DNA from: SZUA-287 sp036397975
GTDB lineage: Bacteria > Bacteroidota > Ignavibacteria > UBA10030 > UBA6906
Length of the DNA: 37,756 bases
Direction: 5' to 3'
Assembly: GCA_036397975.1 (NCBI GenBank)
Contig: DASWHW010000204.1
Span: 1 to 37,756 of the forward strand
In this document: in pieces, positions 1 through 8,332 of the stretch
Layout: the number at the start of each line of letters is the position of its first letter
Numbering within the stretch: position 1 is the stretch's first letter
Position numbers and translations under genes: made by a program
The notes under the pieces: model-generated
The model's input: the letters and a program-made list of their open reading frames with translations, nothing else
Told to the model about the DNA's origin: nothing
Database searches by the model: none

Positions 1-819
1 AGTCGCTATGACCAAACTTCCTGCGTCAATCGTTTGCTCCACGCCGTCAAGCAACACACGAACACGGAACTTCGAAGACGCTCTATCGTAGGCGATCTCG
101 TATAAGGTACAACCGGTTTTCACTGAATCGCGGAGGAAATGACCCATCGCGAGGGGAAATGTCTCCATTCCGTTCTTGAAGGAAAACATACCGGCCCGAT
201 CCTTTGCCTTTTCAGATCGCTGCTTGCGTTCCTGCCATCCAAAAATCATTCCTTTGATGAGTCCACCGTACTTCTTTTCGAGTGCATACAGTTTCGGAAA
301 GGCGGCGCGGACGCTCAACTGTTCGGGGTTTCCCGCATAGACGCCAGCCACAAACGGATTGATCGCATAATCGAGAAACTCACGCCCCAGACGTCGTTCA
401 ACGAACTCCGCGATCGTCTCTTCCTTGTACGCTGGCTTAACGAACGGTTCTTTCAGCAAGCGGAGTTTTCCGGGCAGCGACCATAGTCGCGTCCCCAGGA
501 AACTCCCGGGTGAAGTCGGGAGCGCATGCAGCATCTTGTCTCTGAGGATGTATCGCTTGCTCGCTGCCGGATCTGCGTCAATGCGTTCGCCGAGGATGCC
601 CAGCCTATCAAACATATGTCCAAACAACGGCGTAGTATCCAGCGCGCTATTCGGCCCGGTCTCGATCAGCCACTCGTCCTCGTGAATTGTTTTCATCGTT
701 CCGCCGACGGTGGTCTCCTTTTCAAGAAGCATCACATTCACACCCCGCTCCTTGAGCCAAAATGCCGTCGTAAGACCTGAGATGCCGCCTCCTATGATTA
801 GTGTCGAGGTGGATTTCAT
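1..819 (-). CDS. hemG: Protoporphyrinogen/coproporphyrinogen oxidase, FAD type (C-terminus cut by window edge)
   Basis: Reading the minus strand from the ATG at 819 gives 273 codons without a stop to the left edge, so only the N-terminal part of a protein usually about 450-470 residues long is present. It opens with an FAD-binding Rossmann motif (LIIGGGISGLTTAFWL, about residues 7-22) and the GG-T segment that follows, then ETGPNS near residue 54 and a FVAGVYAG segment, all typical of the HemY/HemG/CgoX flavoprotein family. The family removes six electrons from a porphyrinogen using O2. Its ATG overlaps the hemH stop in an ATGA junction, and AAGGTGA sits just upstream, supporting translational coupling. 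With HemF in the operon, protoporphyrinogen IX is the likelier substrate, but a coproporphyrinogen oxidase (CgoX) role is possible. Confidence 0.93.
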   Translation of the reverse strand, partial: MKSTSTLIIGGGISGLTTAFWLKERGVNVMLLEKETTVGGTMKTIHEDEWLIETGPNSALDTTPLFGHMFDRLGILGERIDADPAASKRYILRDKMLHALPTSPGSFLGTRLWSLPGKLRLLKEPFVKPAYKEETIAEFVERRLGREFLDYAINPFVAGVYAGNPEQLSVRAAFPKLYALEKKYGGLIKGMIFGWQERKQRSEKAKDRAGMFSFKNGMETFPLAMGHFLRDSVKTGCTLYEIAYDRASSKFRVRVLLDGVEQTIDAGSLVIAT

Positions 820-1805
820 GACTTCACCTTTTGGAGCACCAGATCCGCAAGGGCTTGTATGAAAAACGGATTTCCGTTCAATGCTGGAGTCATATCGAAA
901 TGACGAATACCCAGTTCGTGTGCTTGCTCCCGCGCTTCCATGTTGATTTCAGAGAGAGTTTCAATATGATCAGAAACAAACGCGATCGGGTTGACGATAA
1001 CATGCGATACTTTTTCTTCGGCAAGGCGTCGAATGGTCTCATCGAGTGACGGCTTGAGCCATTGCTGCGGCCCGACCTTGCTCTGGAAGCAAAGGTGGTG
1101 CGGCAATGCCCAGTCCCCTTCTTTCACCGTCGCGGCGTATGTTCGCTCGATATGGTTCTTGTACGGATCACCGTCGCGTACGAGCTTCATCGGCGTTCCG
1201 TGCGCACTGAACACGAGGTGCACTTTCGTCCTCTCTTTTTCCGGAACACGTTTCAAGGCAACGTTGATATTGCGGACCAGCGCCTTGATGTACAGCGGGT
1301 GTTCACAGTATTCGTCGACGACTCGCATATCGAATCCGTTGATACCGTTGCACGACAGAATTCGCTTCAACTCGTTCACGCTGGAGCCAGTTGTGGACTT
1401 CGAATAATGCGGATAGAGCGGCAAGAGAACAGCGATGCTGACGCCGTCGTTTTTCATTTCCTCAACGGCAGCTTCCGTAAAGGGATGCCAGTATCGCATC
1501 GCGACATAGACGCGGGCGGCAATCGTTTTGTTGAGTTCCTTTTCCAGACGCTGGGCCTGCCTGCGAGTCAGTTTGAGGATCGGGGATTTTCCACCGATGG
1601 TACGATACAGTTCCTGCACTTTGGGAGATCGCTTTGTCGAGATCCAGCGGGCGAGCCGTTTTCGAAAAAGAAATGCGAGCGGAAGGTCAATGATGTCCGG
1701 GTCGCAAAAGAGATTATAAAGAAACGGTTCAACGCTCTCCAGGGAATCGGGACCGCCAAGCTGCAACAGAACCACACCAATTTTTTCATTGGGTGTTCGT
1801 GTCAT
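816..1805 (-). CDS. hemH: Ferrochelatase
   Basis: The 329-residue product matches ferrochelatase in length and motifs. It has the N-terminal GVVLLQLGGPDS segment, the central MRYWHPF motif near residues 103-109, the catalytic histidine in FSAHGTP (H202) and the C-terminal acidic stretch SDHIETLSEI that helps place the metal. The enzyme inserts Fe2+ into protoporphyrin IX (or coproporphyrin III in the alternative route) at the membrane surface. The gene lies 20 bases after the receiver gene and overlaps hemG by four bases. No C-terminal 2Fe-2S cysteine cluster is seen. Confidence 0.96.
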   Translation of the reverse strand: MTRTPNEKIGVVLLQLGGPDSLESVEPFLYNLFCDPDIIDLPLAFLFRKRLARWISTKRSPKVQELYRTIGGKSPILKLTRRQAQRLEKELNKTIAARVYVAMRYWHPFTEAAVEEMKNDGVSIAVLLPLYPHYSKSTTGSSVNELKRILSCNGINGFDMRVVDEYCEHPLYIKALVRNINVALKRVPEKERTKVHLVFSAHGTPMKLVRDGDPYKNHIERTYAATVKEGDWALPHHLCFQSKVGPQQWLKPSLDETIRRLAEEKVSHVIVNPIAFVSDHIETLSEINMEAREQAHELGIRHFDMTPALNGNPFFIQALADLVLQKVKS

Positions 1806-1825
1806 CTGTTATGTTTTTTTCTTTG

Positions 1826-2203
1826 TTACGCTGGGGCGAGTATAGATCGGATTATGTCCGCTAATTTTTCTACTCGATATGGTTTCTCGATCACGGCGAT
1901 GGCGCCACCGGCGATCATCTCTTCGGATTCGCCCTCTTCCGTAAATCCGGTCGCAAATATAACCTTGACGTCGGATTTGATCTGCTTCATTTTTTCGAAT
2001 GTTTTCTTGCCATCCATAACCGGCATCATCAGATCCATGATAATCAGATCGATTGTATCTTTTTTTTCTGTAAAGATGTCAAGAGCTTCTTTGCCGTGAG
2101 AAGCTTCAAACACAGTGTATCCTTTTCCCTTCAGTATGTCTCGTGCAAGCTGACGAATCAAGTCTTCATCGTCGACGAGCAATAATGTCTCCGTACCGTC
2201 CAT
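1826..2203 (-). CDS. Receiver-only response regulator inside the heme operon
   Basis: This 125-residue protein is a single CheY-like receiver domain with no output domain. Visible landmarks are the acidic pocket D11-D12, the phosphoacceptor D57 in IIMDLMMP, the T85 switch residue in ATGF, and K107 in IEKPY. The opening GTETLLLVDDED resembles receiver domains attached to hybrid histidine kinases, so this may be a detached or stand-alone phosphoacceptor. It sits 31 bases after hemF and 20 bases before hemH on the same strand, so it should be co-transcribed with heme genes. No kinase is in the window. Its partner and role cannot be deduced; a diguanylate cyclase, protease or DNA-binding output is not present. 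Confidence 0.93.
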   Translation of the reverse strand: MDGTETLLLVDDEDLIRQLARDILKGKGYTVFEASHGKEALDIFTEKKDTIDLIIMDLMMPVMDGKKTFEKMKQIKSDVKVIFATGFTEEGESEEMIAGGAIAVIEKPYRVEKLADIIRSILAPA

Positions 2204-2234
2204 CGTTCGTTTGACCCCATGACCATTATGGATG

Positions 2235-3155
2235 TTAAGCGTTACCGTTCACTGCCCATTCTCTTGGGTGACGAAGCACCTTGAGAAGGTCAGATTCACG
2301 AGTTCCCTCAACAGGGATGCGATTATAGTGCCATTCCACAACGGGCGGAAGAGACATGAGAATCGATTCAGCCCGGCCATTTGTCTCGAGTCCGAAGGTC
2401 GTTCCCCGGTCATACACGAGGTTAAATTCTACATATCGCCCTCTCCGCAACAACTGCCACGATCGTTCCTGTTCGCCCCAGGGCTCATTCTGCCGTCGCT
2501 GTACAATCGGAAGATATGCCGGTAAAAAGGAATCGCCCAGTGAACGGACGAAGTCAAAAGTGCGTGTTGCGTCGTCTCGAAGATAATCAAAGAACACTCC
2601 ACCAATGCCGCGCGCCTCAGCCCGGTGTTTTATGAAAAAGTACTCATCGCACCATTTTTTGAATTTTGGATAGTAACTTTTGTCATAAACATCGCACGCT
2701 TGCTTGAACTGATTATGAAAATGTGCAGCATCGTCCTCAAAAAGGTAATACGGTGTTAAATCAACTCCCCCACCAAACCAACGGTCACCATCTTCCCTCT
2801 CGAAGCAACGGAAATTCGCGTGCACAGCTGGAATCATCGGGCTTCGCGGATGGAGAACAAGAGAAATCCCGGACGCGAAGAACAAACTTTGGGGCACATT
2901 CATTTTCTGAGCGATACTTTCCGGCATCATCCCATGGACCATCGACATATTGACACCGGCTTTTTCGAAGATGCCCCCTTCCTCCAAAACCCGACTTCGC
3001 CCTCCGCCTCCTTCCTTCCTTGACCAAGTGTCAGCAGTGAAATGTCCCCCGCCGTCAACCTCCTCCAACGCCGCGCAAATTTTCTCCTGCAATTCTTCAA
3101 AGTACAAATGCGCTTGTGAGAAGATCTTGCTCGGTTTTTTTGGGGCGGCTTTCAT
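2235..3155 (-). CDS. hemF: Oxygen-dependent coproporphyrinogen III oxidase
   Basis: The 306-residue protein shows the full HemF pattern: FEKAGVNMS near the N-terminus, the FGGGVDLTPYY core, the GIGGVFFDYL segment and the FNLVYDRGTTFGL and MSLPP motifs near the C-terminus. HemF oxidatively decarboxylates two propionates of coproporphyrinogen III using O2, giving protoporphyrinogen IX. Its presence, together with an FAD-type HemG, says the cell makes heme aerobically; an anaerobic HemN, if any, is outside the window. The gene starts seven bases after hemE stops. Confidence 0.97.
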   Translation of the reverse strand: MKAAPKKPSKIFSQAHLYFEELQEKICAALEEVDGGGHFTADTWSRKEGGGGRSRVLEEGGIFEKAGVNMSMVHGMMPESIAQKMNVPQSLFFASGISLVLHPRSPMIPAVHANFRCFEREDGDRWFGGGVDLTPYYLFEDDAAHFHNQFKQACDVYDKSYYPKFKKWCDEYFFIKHRAEARGIGGVFFDYLRDDATRTFDFVRSLGDSFLPAYLPIVQRRQNEPWGEQERSWQLLRRGRYVEFNLVYDRGTTFGLETNGRAESILMSLPPVVEWHYNRIPVEGTRESDLLKVLRHPREWAVNGNA

Positions 3156-3162
3156 CCAATCC

Positions 3163-4197
3163 TCAATGGAACGCTGGACTTTCTTCTTTCACCGCGCGAA
3201 TGAATTCCTTCGCATGATCAACGGGAACATCCGGAAAAATTCCATGTCCGAGATTGAACACATGCCCTGTGCCTTTCCCAAACTTTCGGAGAATAGACTT
3301 CACCTCTTCTCTGATCTTGGATGGGGATCCGTAGAGAAATGACGGGTCCATGTTTCCCTGGATGGCGACACGCTCCCCGATCTTGTACCGGGCATCCGCC
3401 ATGTCAATCGTCCAATCAACCCCGACGACGTCTGCTCCGATTTCTGCAATCTCTCGAATGGAATGATTCGCACCTTTCGAAAAGACAATCACCGGCGAAC
3501 CATTGCGATTCATCGTCGAAACGATCTTGAACATGTAGTCGAGGGAAAATCGCCTGTAGTAATCTGGCGCGAGCGCTCCTCCCCATGTATCGAAGATCTG
3601 CACTGCATCGGCTCCGGCGGCAAGCTGCGCCTCAAGGTAAAGGCGAACGGATTTGGAAAGTTTTTCCAGAAGTTCTTTCAGCGCCTCCGGATCGTTCAAC
3701 ATCATCTGCTTCGTGTATTTGAAATCCTTGCTTCCGGAACCTTCGATCATGTACGTGGCAAGGGTCCACGGTGAACCCGAAAAACCGATCAACGGAACTC
3801 TCCGATTGAGAGCTCTCTTCGTCATCGACAGAGCGTCCATGACGTACTTTAGGTCTTTCTCAGGATCTGCAATGGGGAGATCGTGAATCTGTTCCCGCGT
3901 GCGAATTGGATTCGCGAACGTCGGCCCTCTCGATTCCACCATCTCAAATTGCACACCCATTGCATCGGGAATTACCAGAATGTCCGAGAAAATAATTGCA
4001 GCATCGACGCCAACGAGATCCACCGGCTGAAGAGTTACTTCCGATGCGAGCTCCGGAGTCTTGCACATCGTTTTGAAATCTGCCTTTGCCCGGATCGCAC
4101 GATACTCTGGGAGGTAACGGCCTGCTTGGCGCATCATCCACACGGGAGTTCGTTCAATATTTTCTCGCTTACACGCTTTCAAAAACAGATCATTCAT
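3163..4197 (-). CDS. hemE: Uroporphyrinogen decarboxylase
   Basis: The product is 344 residues, the usual length. The N-terminal TPVWMMRQAGRYLPEYR motif and the central GFSGSPWTLATYMIEG motif are both signatures of HemE, and the C-terminal FNLGHGIFPD segment completes the fold. The enzyme removes four acetate carboxylates from uroporphyrinogen III to give coproporphyrinogen III. The start codon overlaps the hemD stop by four bases (ATGA), which indicates translational coupling within the operon. Confidence 0.97.
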   Translation of the reverse strand: MNDLFLKACKRENIERTPVWMMRQAGRYLPEYRAIRAKADFKTMCKTPELASEVTLQPVDLVGVDAAIIFSDILVIPDAMGVQFEMVESRGPTFANPIRTREQIHDLPIADPEKDLKYVMDALSMTKRALNRRVPLIGFSGSPWTLATYMIEGSGSKDFKYTKQMMLNDPEALKELLEKLSKSVRLYLEAQLAAGADAVQIFDTWGGALAPDYYRRFSLDYMFKIVSTMNRNGSPVIVFSKGANHSIREIAEIGADVVGVDWTIDMADARYKIGERVAIQGNMDPSFLYGSPSKIREEVKSILRKFGKGTGHVFNLGHGIFPDVPVDHAKEFIRAVKEESPAFH

Positions 4198-4985
4198 AAA
4201 TGGGTCATATCCTTTACATTTTCTTTTTCATAAAACTTGCTCATTGCCCGTATCAGGCCTTCTACCGTGGAGACATCGGCAATAATATCTACGTGTACGC
4301 TCGCGTCCACTGCCGCGTCTCGCGTCGTGGGCCCGATGACAGCGATTTTACTCTGATTGCAGGTCTCAGCTGGAACGTCTTCGAGAAAATTTCGGACAGC
4401 CGATGGACTTGCGAAGGTGACGATATCAATCTCCCCTGACTCAATCATCTGTCTTAACGCCGCTCCATCTTTCTCGGAGGGCTTCGAGGTCTTGTACACG
4501 ACAATACTCTCAACGATCGCACCGAGTTTCGTTAGTCGCAACGCCAACTCTTCCTTTCCGATATTTCCGCGAACGAGGAGGAAGCGTTTACCGAAAACCG
4601 TTGACGCCGTAAAATTGGTAGCCAGTGACGTGAGCGAGTAATCGTCCGGAACGAATCGAACGGGCAACGCATACTCTTCGATCAACCGTTTGGTTTTTTC
4701 CCCAACAGCGTAGATGGCTTTCTGTTCGAGCACGTGAAGCCGTATTCCCTTTTTCTCGGCACGTTCAAAGAACTTTCGCACACCATTCCCGCTTGCAAAC
4801 ACCAGGCCATCGAACGATTCGAGTCTTTCCAGAGCATCATCACATCCCGACCAGGAGTCCGGGTCCGAGATCGAAATCATTGGAACGACAACTGCTTCTC
4901 CTCCATCTGCTTCGATGGCTGAGATAAACTCCCGTGAGTCCTCCCGCGGGCGGGTAATGAGAACGCGTTTCCCGCGAAGGCTCAT
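4194..4985 (-). CDS. hemD: Uroporphyrinogen-III synthase
   Basis: The 263-residue protein has the two-lobed HemD pattern. It starts with GKRVLITRPRE, then has a FDGLVFASGNGVRKFF segment near residues 58-73, a KRFLLVRG strand starting the second lobe, and DIVTFASPSAVRNF followed by IAVIGPTTRDAA. HemD family members diverge strongly, so position in the operon supports the call. The enzyme cyclises hydroxymethylbilane with inversion of ring D. It shares one base with hemC (TAATG junction) and four with hemE. Confidence 0.94.
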   Translation of the reverse strand: MSLRGKRVLITRPREDSREFISAIEADGGEAVVVPMISISDPDSWSGCDDALERLESFDGLVFASGNGVRKFFERAEKKGIRLHVLEQKAIYAVGEKTKRLIEEYALPVRFVPDDYSLTSLATNFTASTVFGKRFLLVRGNIGKEELALRLTKLGAIVESIVVYKTSKPSEKDGAALRQMIESGEIDIVTFASPSAVRNFLEDVPAETCNQSKIAVIGPTTRDAAVDASVHVDIIADVSTVEGLIRAMSKFYEKENVKDMTHL

Positions 4986-5959
4986 TATGGAATCTCCACC
5001 GGCTGATCAACGCGAATCTCTCGCAGGATCTCATCCGCTCCCCCCGCAAGAAGCGTCTCGGCAAGACTCTTCCCAAGGGTTTCCGCTTTTGACGGATGGC
5101 CTTGAATATTTCCCTGGACAACCCGACTCCCGTCAACGCTGCCGACGAGAGCGTTCAGCTTAAGTGTTTGCGTGTCGCCTTCGTTCTCGACACGGCCGTG
5201 CGTACCAATCGGCACCTGACAACCCCCCTCAAGCTTTCGGAGAAAAGCACGTTCTGCAATCGTAGCCTGTGCCGTCGCATAATGATGAAGCGAAGAAATC
5301 AACTTCGCTATTCGTTCATCTCCCTCCCGAATTTCTATCCCAAGGGCACCCTGACCAACTGCCGGGAGTAACACCGTTGCATCAATCACTTCGCCAATCC
5401 GCTCTTCCCAGCCGAGTCGAACCACACCGGCCTTCGCAAGGATCATTCCTGCCCAACGAGATTGCTCCAGCTTTTTCAATCTCGTGTTCAGGTTTCCCCG
5501 AATCTCCGCGATGACAAAGTCAGGCCGCTTGTGCAGCAATTGGCTTCTCCGCCGCAAACTCCCTGTCGCAATCGCCGCACCCTGAGACTGATCGAGAAGA
5601 GTACGGATTGGATTTCCAGGATGCGGAATAAACACATCGCGAGGATCTTCGCGTTTGGTTATCGCACCAATTGTAAGTCCACCCGGCAACTGTGTGGGAA
5701 GATCCTTGAGGCTGTGAACAGCGAGATCGATCTTTCGCGACAATAGGGCGTTTTCAATTTCTTTCGTAAAGAGCCCCTTGTCACCAATTTTTGAGAGTGG
5801 TGAGTCAAGAATTTTATCGCCGGTCGTCTTGATGATTTCAATCGAGACGTCAATGTCTTTGAATGCGTTTGCCAAGGACTGCTGCACCCATCGTGCCTGC
5901 CACAAAGCAAGATCACTTCCCCTACTGCCGATGGTGACCTTAGCGTTTTTCATTTCCAT
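4985..5959 (-). CDS. hemC: Porphobilinogen deaminase (hydroxymethylbilane synthase)
   Basis: The 324-residue protein carries the N-terminal IGSRGSDLALWQA motif, the KEIENALL and AVHSLKDLP segments with catalytic and substrate-binding residues, ATGSLRRRSQL, and C247 in LEGGCQVPIG, the cysteine that binds the dipyrromethane cofactor. It polymerises four porphobilinogen units. Two in-frame ATG codons lie six bases apart (5959 and 5953). The first is favoured because AGGT lies about nine bases upstream of it. The start overlaps the end of hemA by 20 bases. Confidence 0.97.
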   Translation of the reverse strand: MEMKNAKVTIGSRGSDLALWQARWVQQSLANAFKDIDVSIEIIKTTGDKILDSPLSKIGDKGLFTKEIENALLSRKIDLAVHSLKDLPTQLPGGLTIGAITKREDPRDVFIPHPGNPIRTLLDQSQGAAIATGSLRRRSQLLHKRPDFVIAEIRGNLNTRLKKLEQSRWAGMILAKAGVVRLGWEERIGEVIDATVLLPAVGQGALGIEIREGDERIAKLISSLHHYATAQATIAERAFLRKLEGGCQVPIGTHGRVENEGDTQTLKLNALVGSVDGSRVVQGNIQGHPSKAETLGKSLAETLLAGGADEILREIRVDQPVEIP

Positions 5960-7232
5960 TCAATTTGTGACCTGCTATCCCAAAAAGCTCACGCAGGGCA
6001 TGGATTCGTAGGAGTGTTTCTTTGTCCCTCGCTTGATCTTCTGCTCCATCTTTCAACGCGGTCGTGGGCTGGTGAAGAATTTTATTAATAATTCGCTTGG
6101 TGACGATATCCACGAGCTGCCGGTCATCAGGAGAGAAGCGATTGATATTCTTTTCGACCTCCTCTGCTCTTATTGATTCAAAGGCGTCCCGCAAATCATG
6201 AATTGTTGGGCCAACACTCAACGAGTTTCGCCATTTGACGAATGCGTTCAGCTCTTCCTCAATGATCTTGTCGACCTTCGGAAGTTCATCGCGGCGATGA
6301 TCGACGTTTCGCTCCACAATTGTATGCAATGAATCAATATCATACAGAAAGACGTTGTCGATCTTCTTACACCGGGGATCGACATTTCGCGGCACACCGA
6401 TGTCAATAAGGAAGAGAGGATTATGCGATCGACGTTTCATCACGGACTGTACATGATGCGGCTGCACGATGTAGGACGGACTGGTCACCGAAGAGATCAC
6501 GATGTCCACCGAGCGCAGGGCTTCCTGAAGATCCTTGTAGTCCACAACGCTTCCGGACATACGGGCGACAAGCTCGTCGGCTTTTTCGCGCGTCCTGTTT
6601 GCAACCTTCACATTGCCAATCCCTCTCCCAATGAGATGCTTCAGGGTCAGTTCGCCTGTTTCTCCGGCCCCTATCAAGAGCACCGCTTTCTTGGAAAGGT
6701 CGGCAAAAATCTTGTTGGCAAGTTCCACCGCAGCATAACTGATCGAGACCGCTCCTTCGCAAATCTGCGTCTCCGTGCGAACCCGTTTTCCCACATGCAG
6801 AGCCGACTGCATGAGATGATTCAGAAGCGGTCCCAGAGCATCAAGCTCACGCGAAATCTGGAACGATTCCTTCACCTGATTCAAAATCTGGATATCGCCT
6901 ATTACCTGGGATTCAATACCTGCCGCCACGCGAAACAGATGGTGTACGGCGTTTGTTCCGATGGCATTGGTGAAGTGCTCGTCCAGAACCGATCCGGTTG
7001 CTTTCTTGAAGTCGATCAGAAACTTTTTCACATCGGAAGGATCGGGAAGTTTGGATGCTGTCCCGTAAAGTTCCGTCCGATTGCAGGTCGAGATAACAAC
7101 ACATTCCTGAAACCGCTTGGTGAGGAGATGGCTGACGGCTTCTTTGGTCTCGTCCACGTTCAACCACATCTTCTCCCGAATATCAAGTGATGCGGTATGG
7201 TGACTGATCCCTATGGAGAGTAATTCGCTCAT
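5940..7232 (-). CDS. hemA: Glutamyl-tRNA reductase
   Basis: The 430-residue product is a complete GluTR. The catalytic cysteine is C50 in VISTCNRTELYG; HHLFRVAAGIESQVIGD follows near residues 97-113, and the NADPH-binding motif LIGAGETGELTLKHL begins near residue 191. It reduces glutamyl-tRNA(Glu) to glutamate-1-semialdehyde, the committed step of the C5 pathway of tetrapyrrole synthesis. The partner aminomutase hemL and hemB are not in the window. The gene follows ccsA after only three bases and overlaps hemC at its 3' end. Confidence 0.97.
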   Translation of the reverse strand: MSELLSIGISHHTASLDIREKMWLNVDETKEAVSHLLTKRFQECVVISTCNRTELYGTASKLPDPSDVKKFLIDFKKATGSVLDEHFTNAIGTNAVHHLFRVAAGIESQVIGDIQILNQVKESFQISRELDALGPLLNHLMQSALHVGKRVRTETQICEGAVSISYAAVELANKIFADLSKKAVLLIGAGETGELTLKHLIGRGIGNVKVANRTREKADELVARMSGSVVDYKDLQEALRSVDIVISSVTSPSYIVQPHHVQSVMKRRSHNPLFLIDIGVPRNVDPRCKKIDNVFLYDIDSLHTIVERNVDHRRDELPKVDKIIEEELNAFVKWRNSLSVGPTIHDLRDAFESIRAEEVEKNINRFSPDDRQLVDIVTKRIINKILHQPTTALKDGAEDQARDKETLLRIHALRELFGIAGHKLNGNEKR

Positions 7233-7235
7233 CCC

Positions 7236-8066
7236 TTAGTGAAATTTGTGAAACCCGCTCAACCAAAAATTAATCAAGGTCATTGAAAGAAATACAAACC
7301 CAAATCCGATGAGTGAAACGATCATCATCTTCCGGCCCTGCCAGCCAAATCGACGCTTTGCGACAATCCCGATCAAATAAAGAACCCAAATGAACAACGT
7401 CCCGATGAGTTTCGGATCCCAATAGGACACATTGTCGAACGCGAGGGGGAGCCAGAAAAAGCCGATCGCAATCCCCACGCTCAGCGTCAGGAACCCGAAC
7501 ATCTCTGAGTTCGTGCTCATCTTTTCCAGCATTTCGAGATTCGGCAATCGCTTGTATATCACCCCAAAGCGGGAAGACTTGATTTCGTGATATAACATCA
7601 AATAGAGAAAACCGTAAGCGGCCGAGAGAGAAATCCCGGTGTAGCCCAGAAGAGTTGCCGATACATGGAAGCCAAGAAGACGACTGCGGAGAACCGGGTC
7701 GATCTCGATAAGGTCTTTAATAAATAACGATGATGCGAGTTGAAAAATAAACGCAAGCAACAAAATGAAGAAACCAGTGTTCCGCGCATGGGTACGCATC
7801 TCAATGTAAAGATATCCCACTGCAATGCACGCAGCGAGAATAGTCATGATTTCGTAGACAGTGGTAATGGGGGGATGGTCGAACGCAACGGTGCGTGTCA
7901 GAATATAAAGAAGGTGCAAGAAAACGGTAATTCTCAAAAGAGCCGGCTTGAACCGGCTGGCCGGGGCGCTTTCTGTAAAGAAAGAGAGCGCATATAAAAA
8001 AACAACCACACCGTAGAACAAAGGCATGGCAACCACAAGTACGTCAACAATAGTTTGCAGGAACAT
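7236..8066 (-). CDS. ccsA: CcsA/HemX-like cytochrome c assembly membrane protein
   Basis: This 276-residue polytopic protein has about eight hydrophobic helices. A conserved HVSATLLGYTGISLSAAYG helix pair lies in the middle, and YWDPKLIGTLFIWVLY resembles the tryptophan-rich heme-handling region of the CcsA/CcmC/HemX family. CcsA proteins export heme for attachment to c-type cytochromes; HemX proteins of the same fold sit beside hemA and can lower GluTR levels. Being the first gene of the heme operon and directly upstream of hemA fits both. The family call is solid, while the choice between CcsA and HemX is uncertain because no CcsB/ResB partner is nearby. Confidence 0.85.
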   Translation of the reverse strand: MFLQTIVDVLVVAMPLFYGVVVFLYALSFFTESAPASRFKPALLRITVFLHLLYILTRTVAFDHPPITTVYEIMTILAACIAVGYLYIEMRTHARNTGFFILLLAFIFQLASSLFIKDLIEIDPVLRSRLLGFHVSATLLGYTGISLSAAYGFLYLMLYHEIKSSRFGVIYKRLPNLEMLEKMSTNSEMFGFLTLSVGIAIGFFWLPLAFDNVSYWDPKLIGTLFIWVLYLIGIVAKRRFGWQGRKMMIVSLIGFGFVFLSMTLINFWLSGFHKFH

Positions 8067-8159
8067 ACACGCTTCAATGAATGAAAAGTCGCTTTGACCT
8101 TCAAAAAGATAACAAAATCACCGCTGAATATGAAACCAGCCGTTGCCTTCTCCCTTCTC

Positions 8160-8188
8160 ATTATCCAACATCATGCCGACGCATGCAA
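8160..8188 (-). promoter_or_regulatory. Predicted promoter of the ccsA-hem operon
   Basis: On the minus strand TTGCAT (8188-8183) and GATAAT (8165-8160) are separated by exactly 17 bases. This would start transcription near 8153, about 87 bases before the ccsA ATG. It is the best sigma70-like pair in the gap between acs and ccsA. It was found by eye only. Confidence 0.5.
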
Positions 8189-8265
8189 AGGAAATTCACT
8201 CTCAAGAAGCTCAACTGGCGGGTGGGAACAGTATCAGATTACCAAAATCTGGAAAGCTGTCCGTA

Positions 8266-8312
8266 GAATAAGAAATAAAATGCCGGCCACGGACTAAACG
8301 TGCGGTCGGCAT
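8266..8312 (-). terminator. Rho-independent terminator after acs
   Basis: A hairpin with arms 8280-8291 and 8299-8312 (one bulge and one mismatch, seven-base loop) lies about 20 bases after the acs stop. Read on the minus strand it is followed by TTTTATTTCTTATT. It separates acs transcription from the heme operon promoter just beyond. Confidence 0.75.
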
Positions 8313-8332
8313 GAAAGAAAATTGGCGGGGAG

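Noticed and set aside
1062..2099. Long plus-strand frame of 345 codons
   Set aside because: It is antisense to hemH and the receiver gene, both of which are certain.
6423..7190. 255-codon plus-strand frame
   Set aside because: It is antisense to hemA and has no protein-like motifs of its own.
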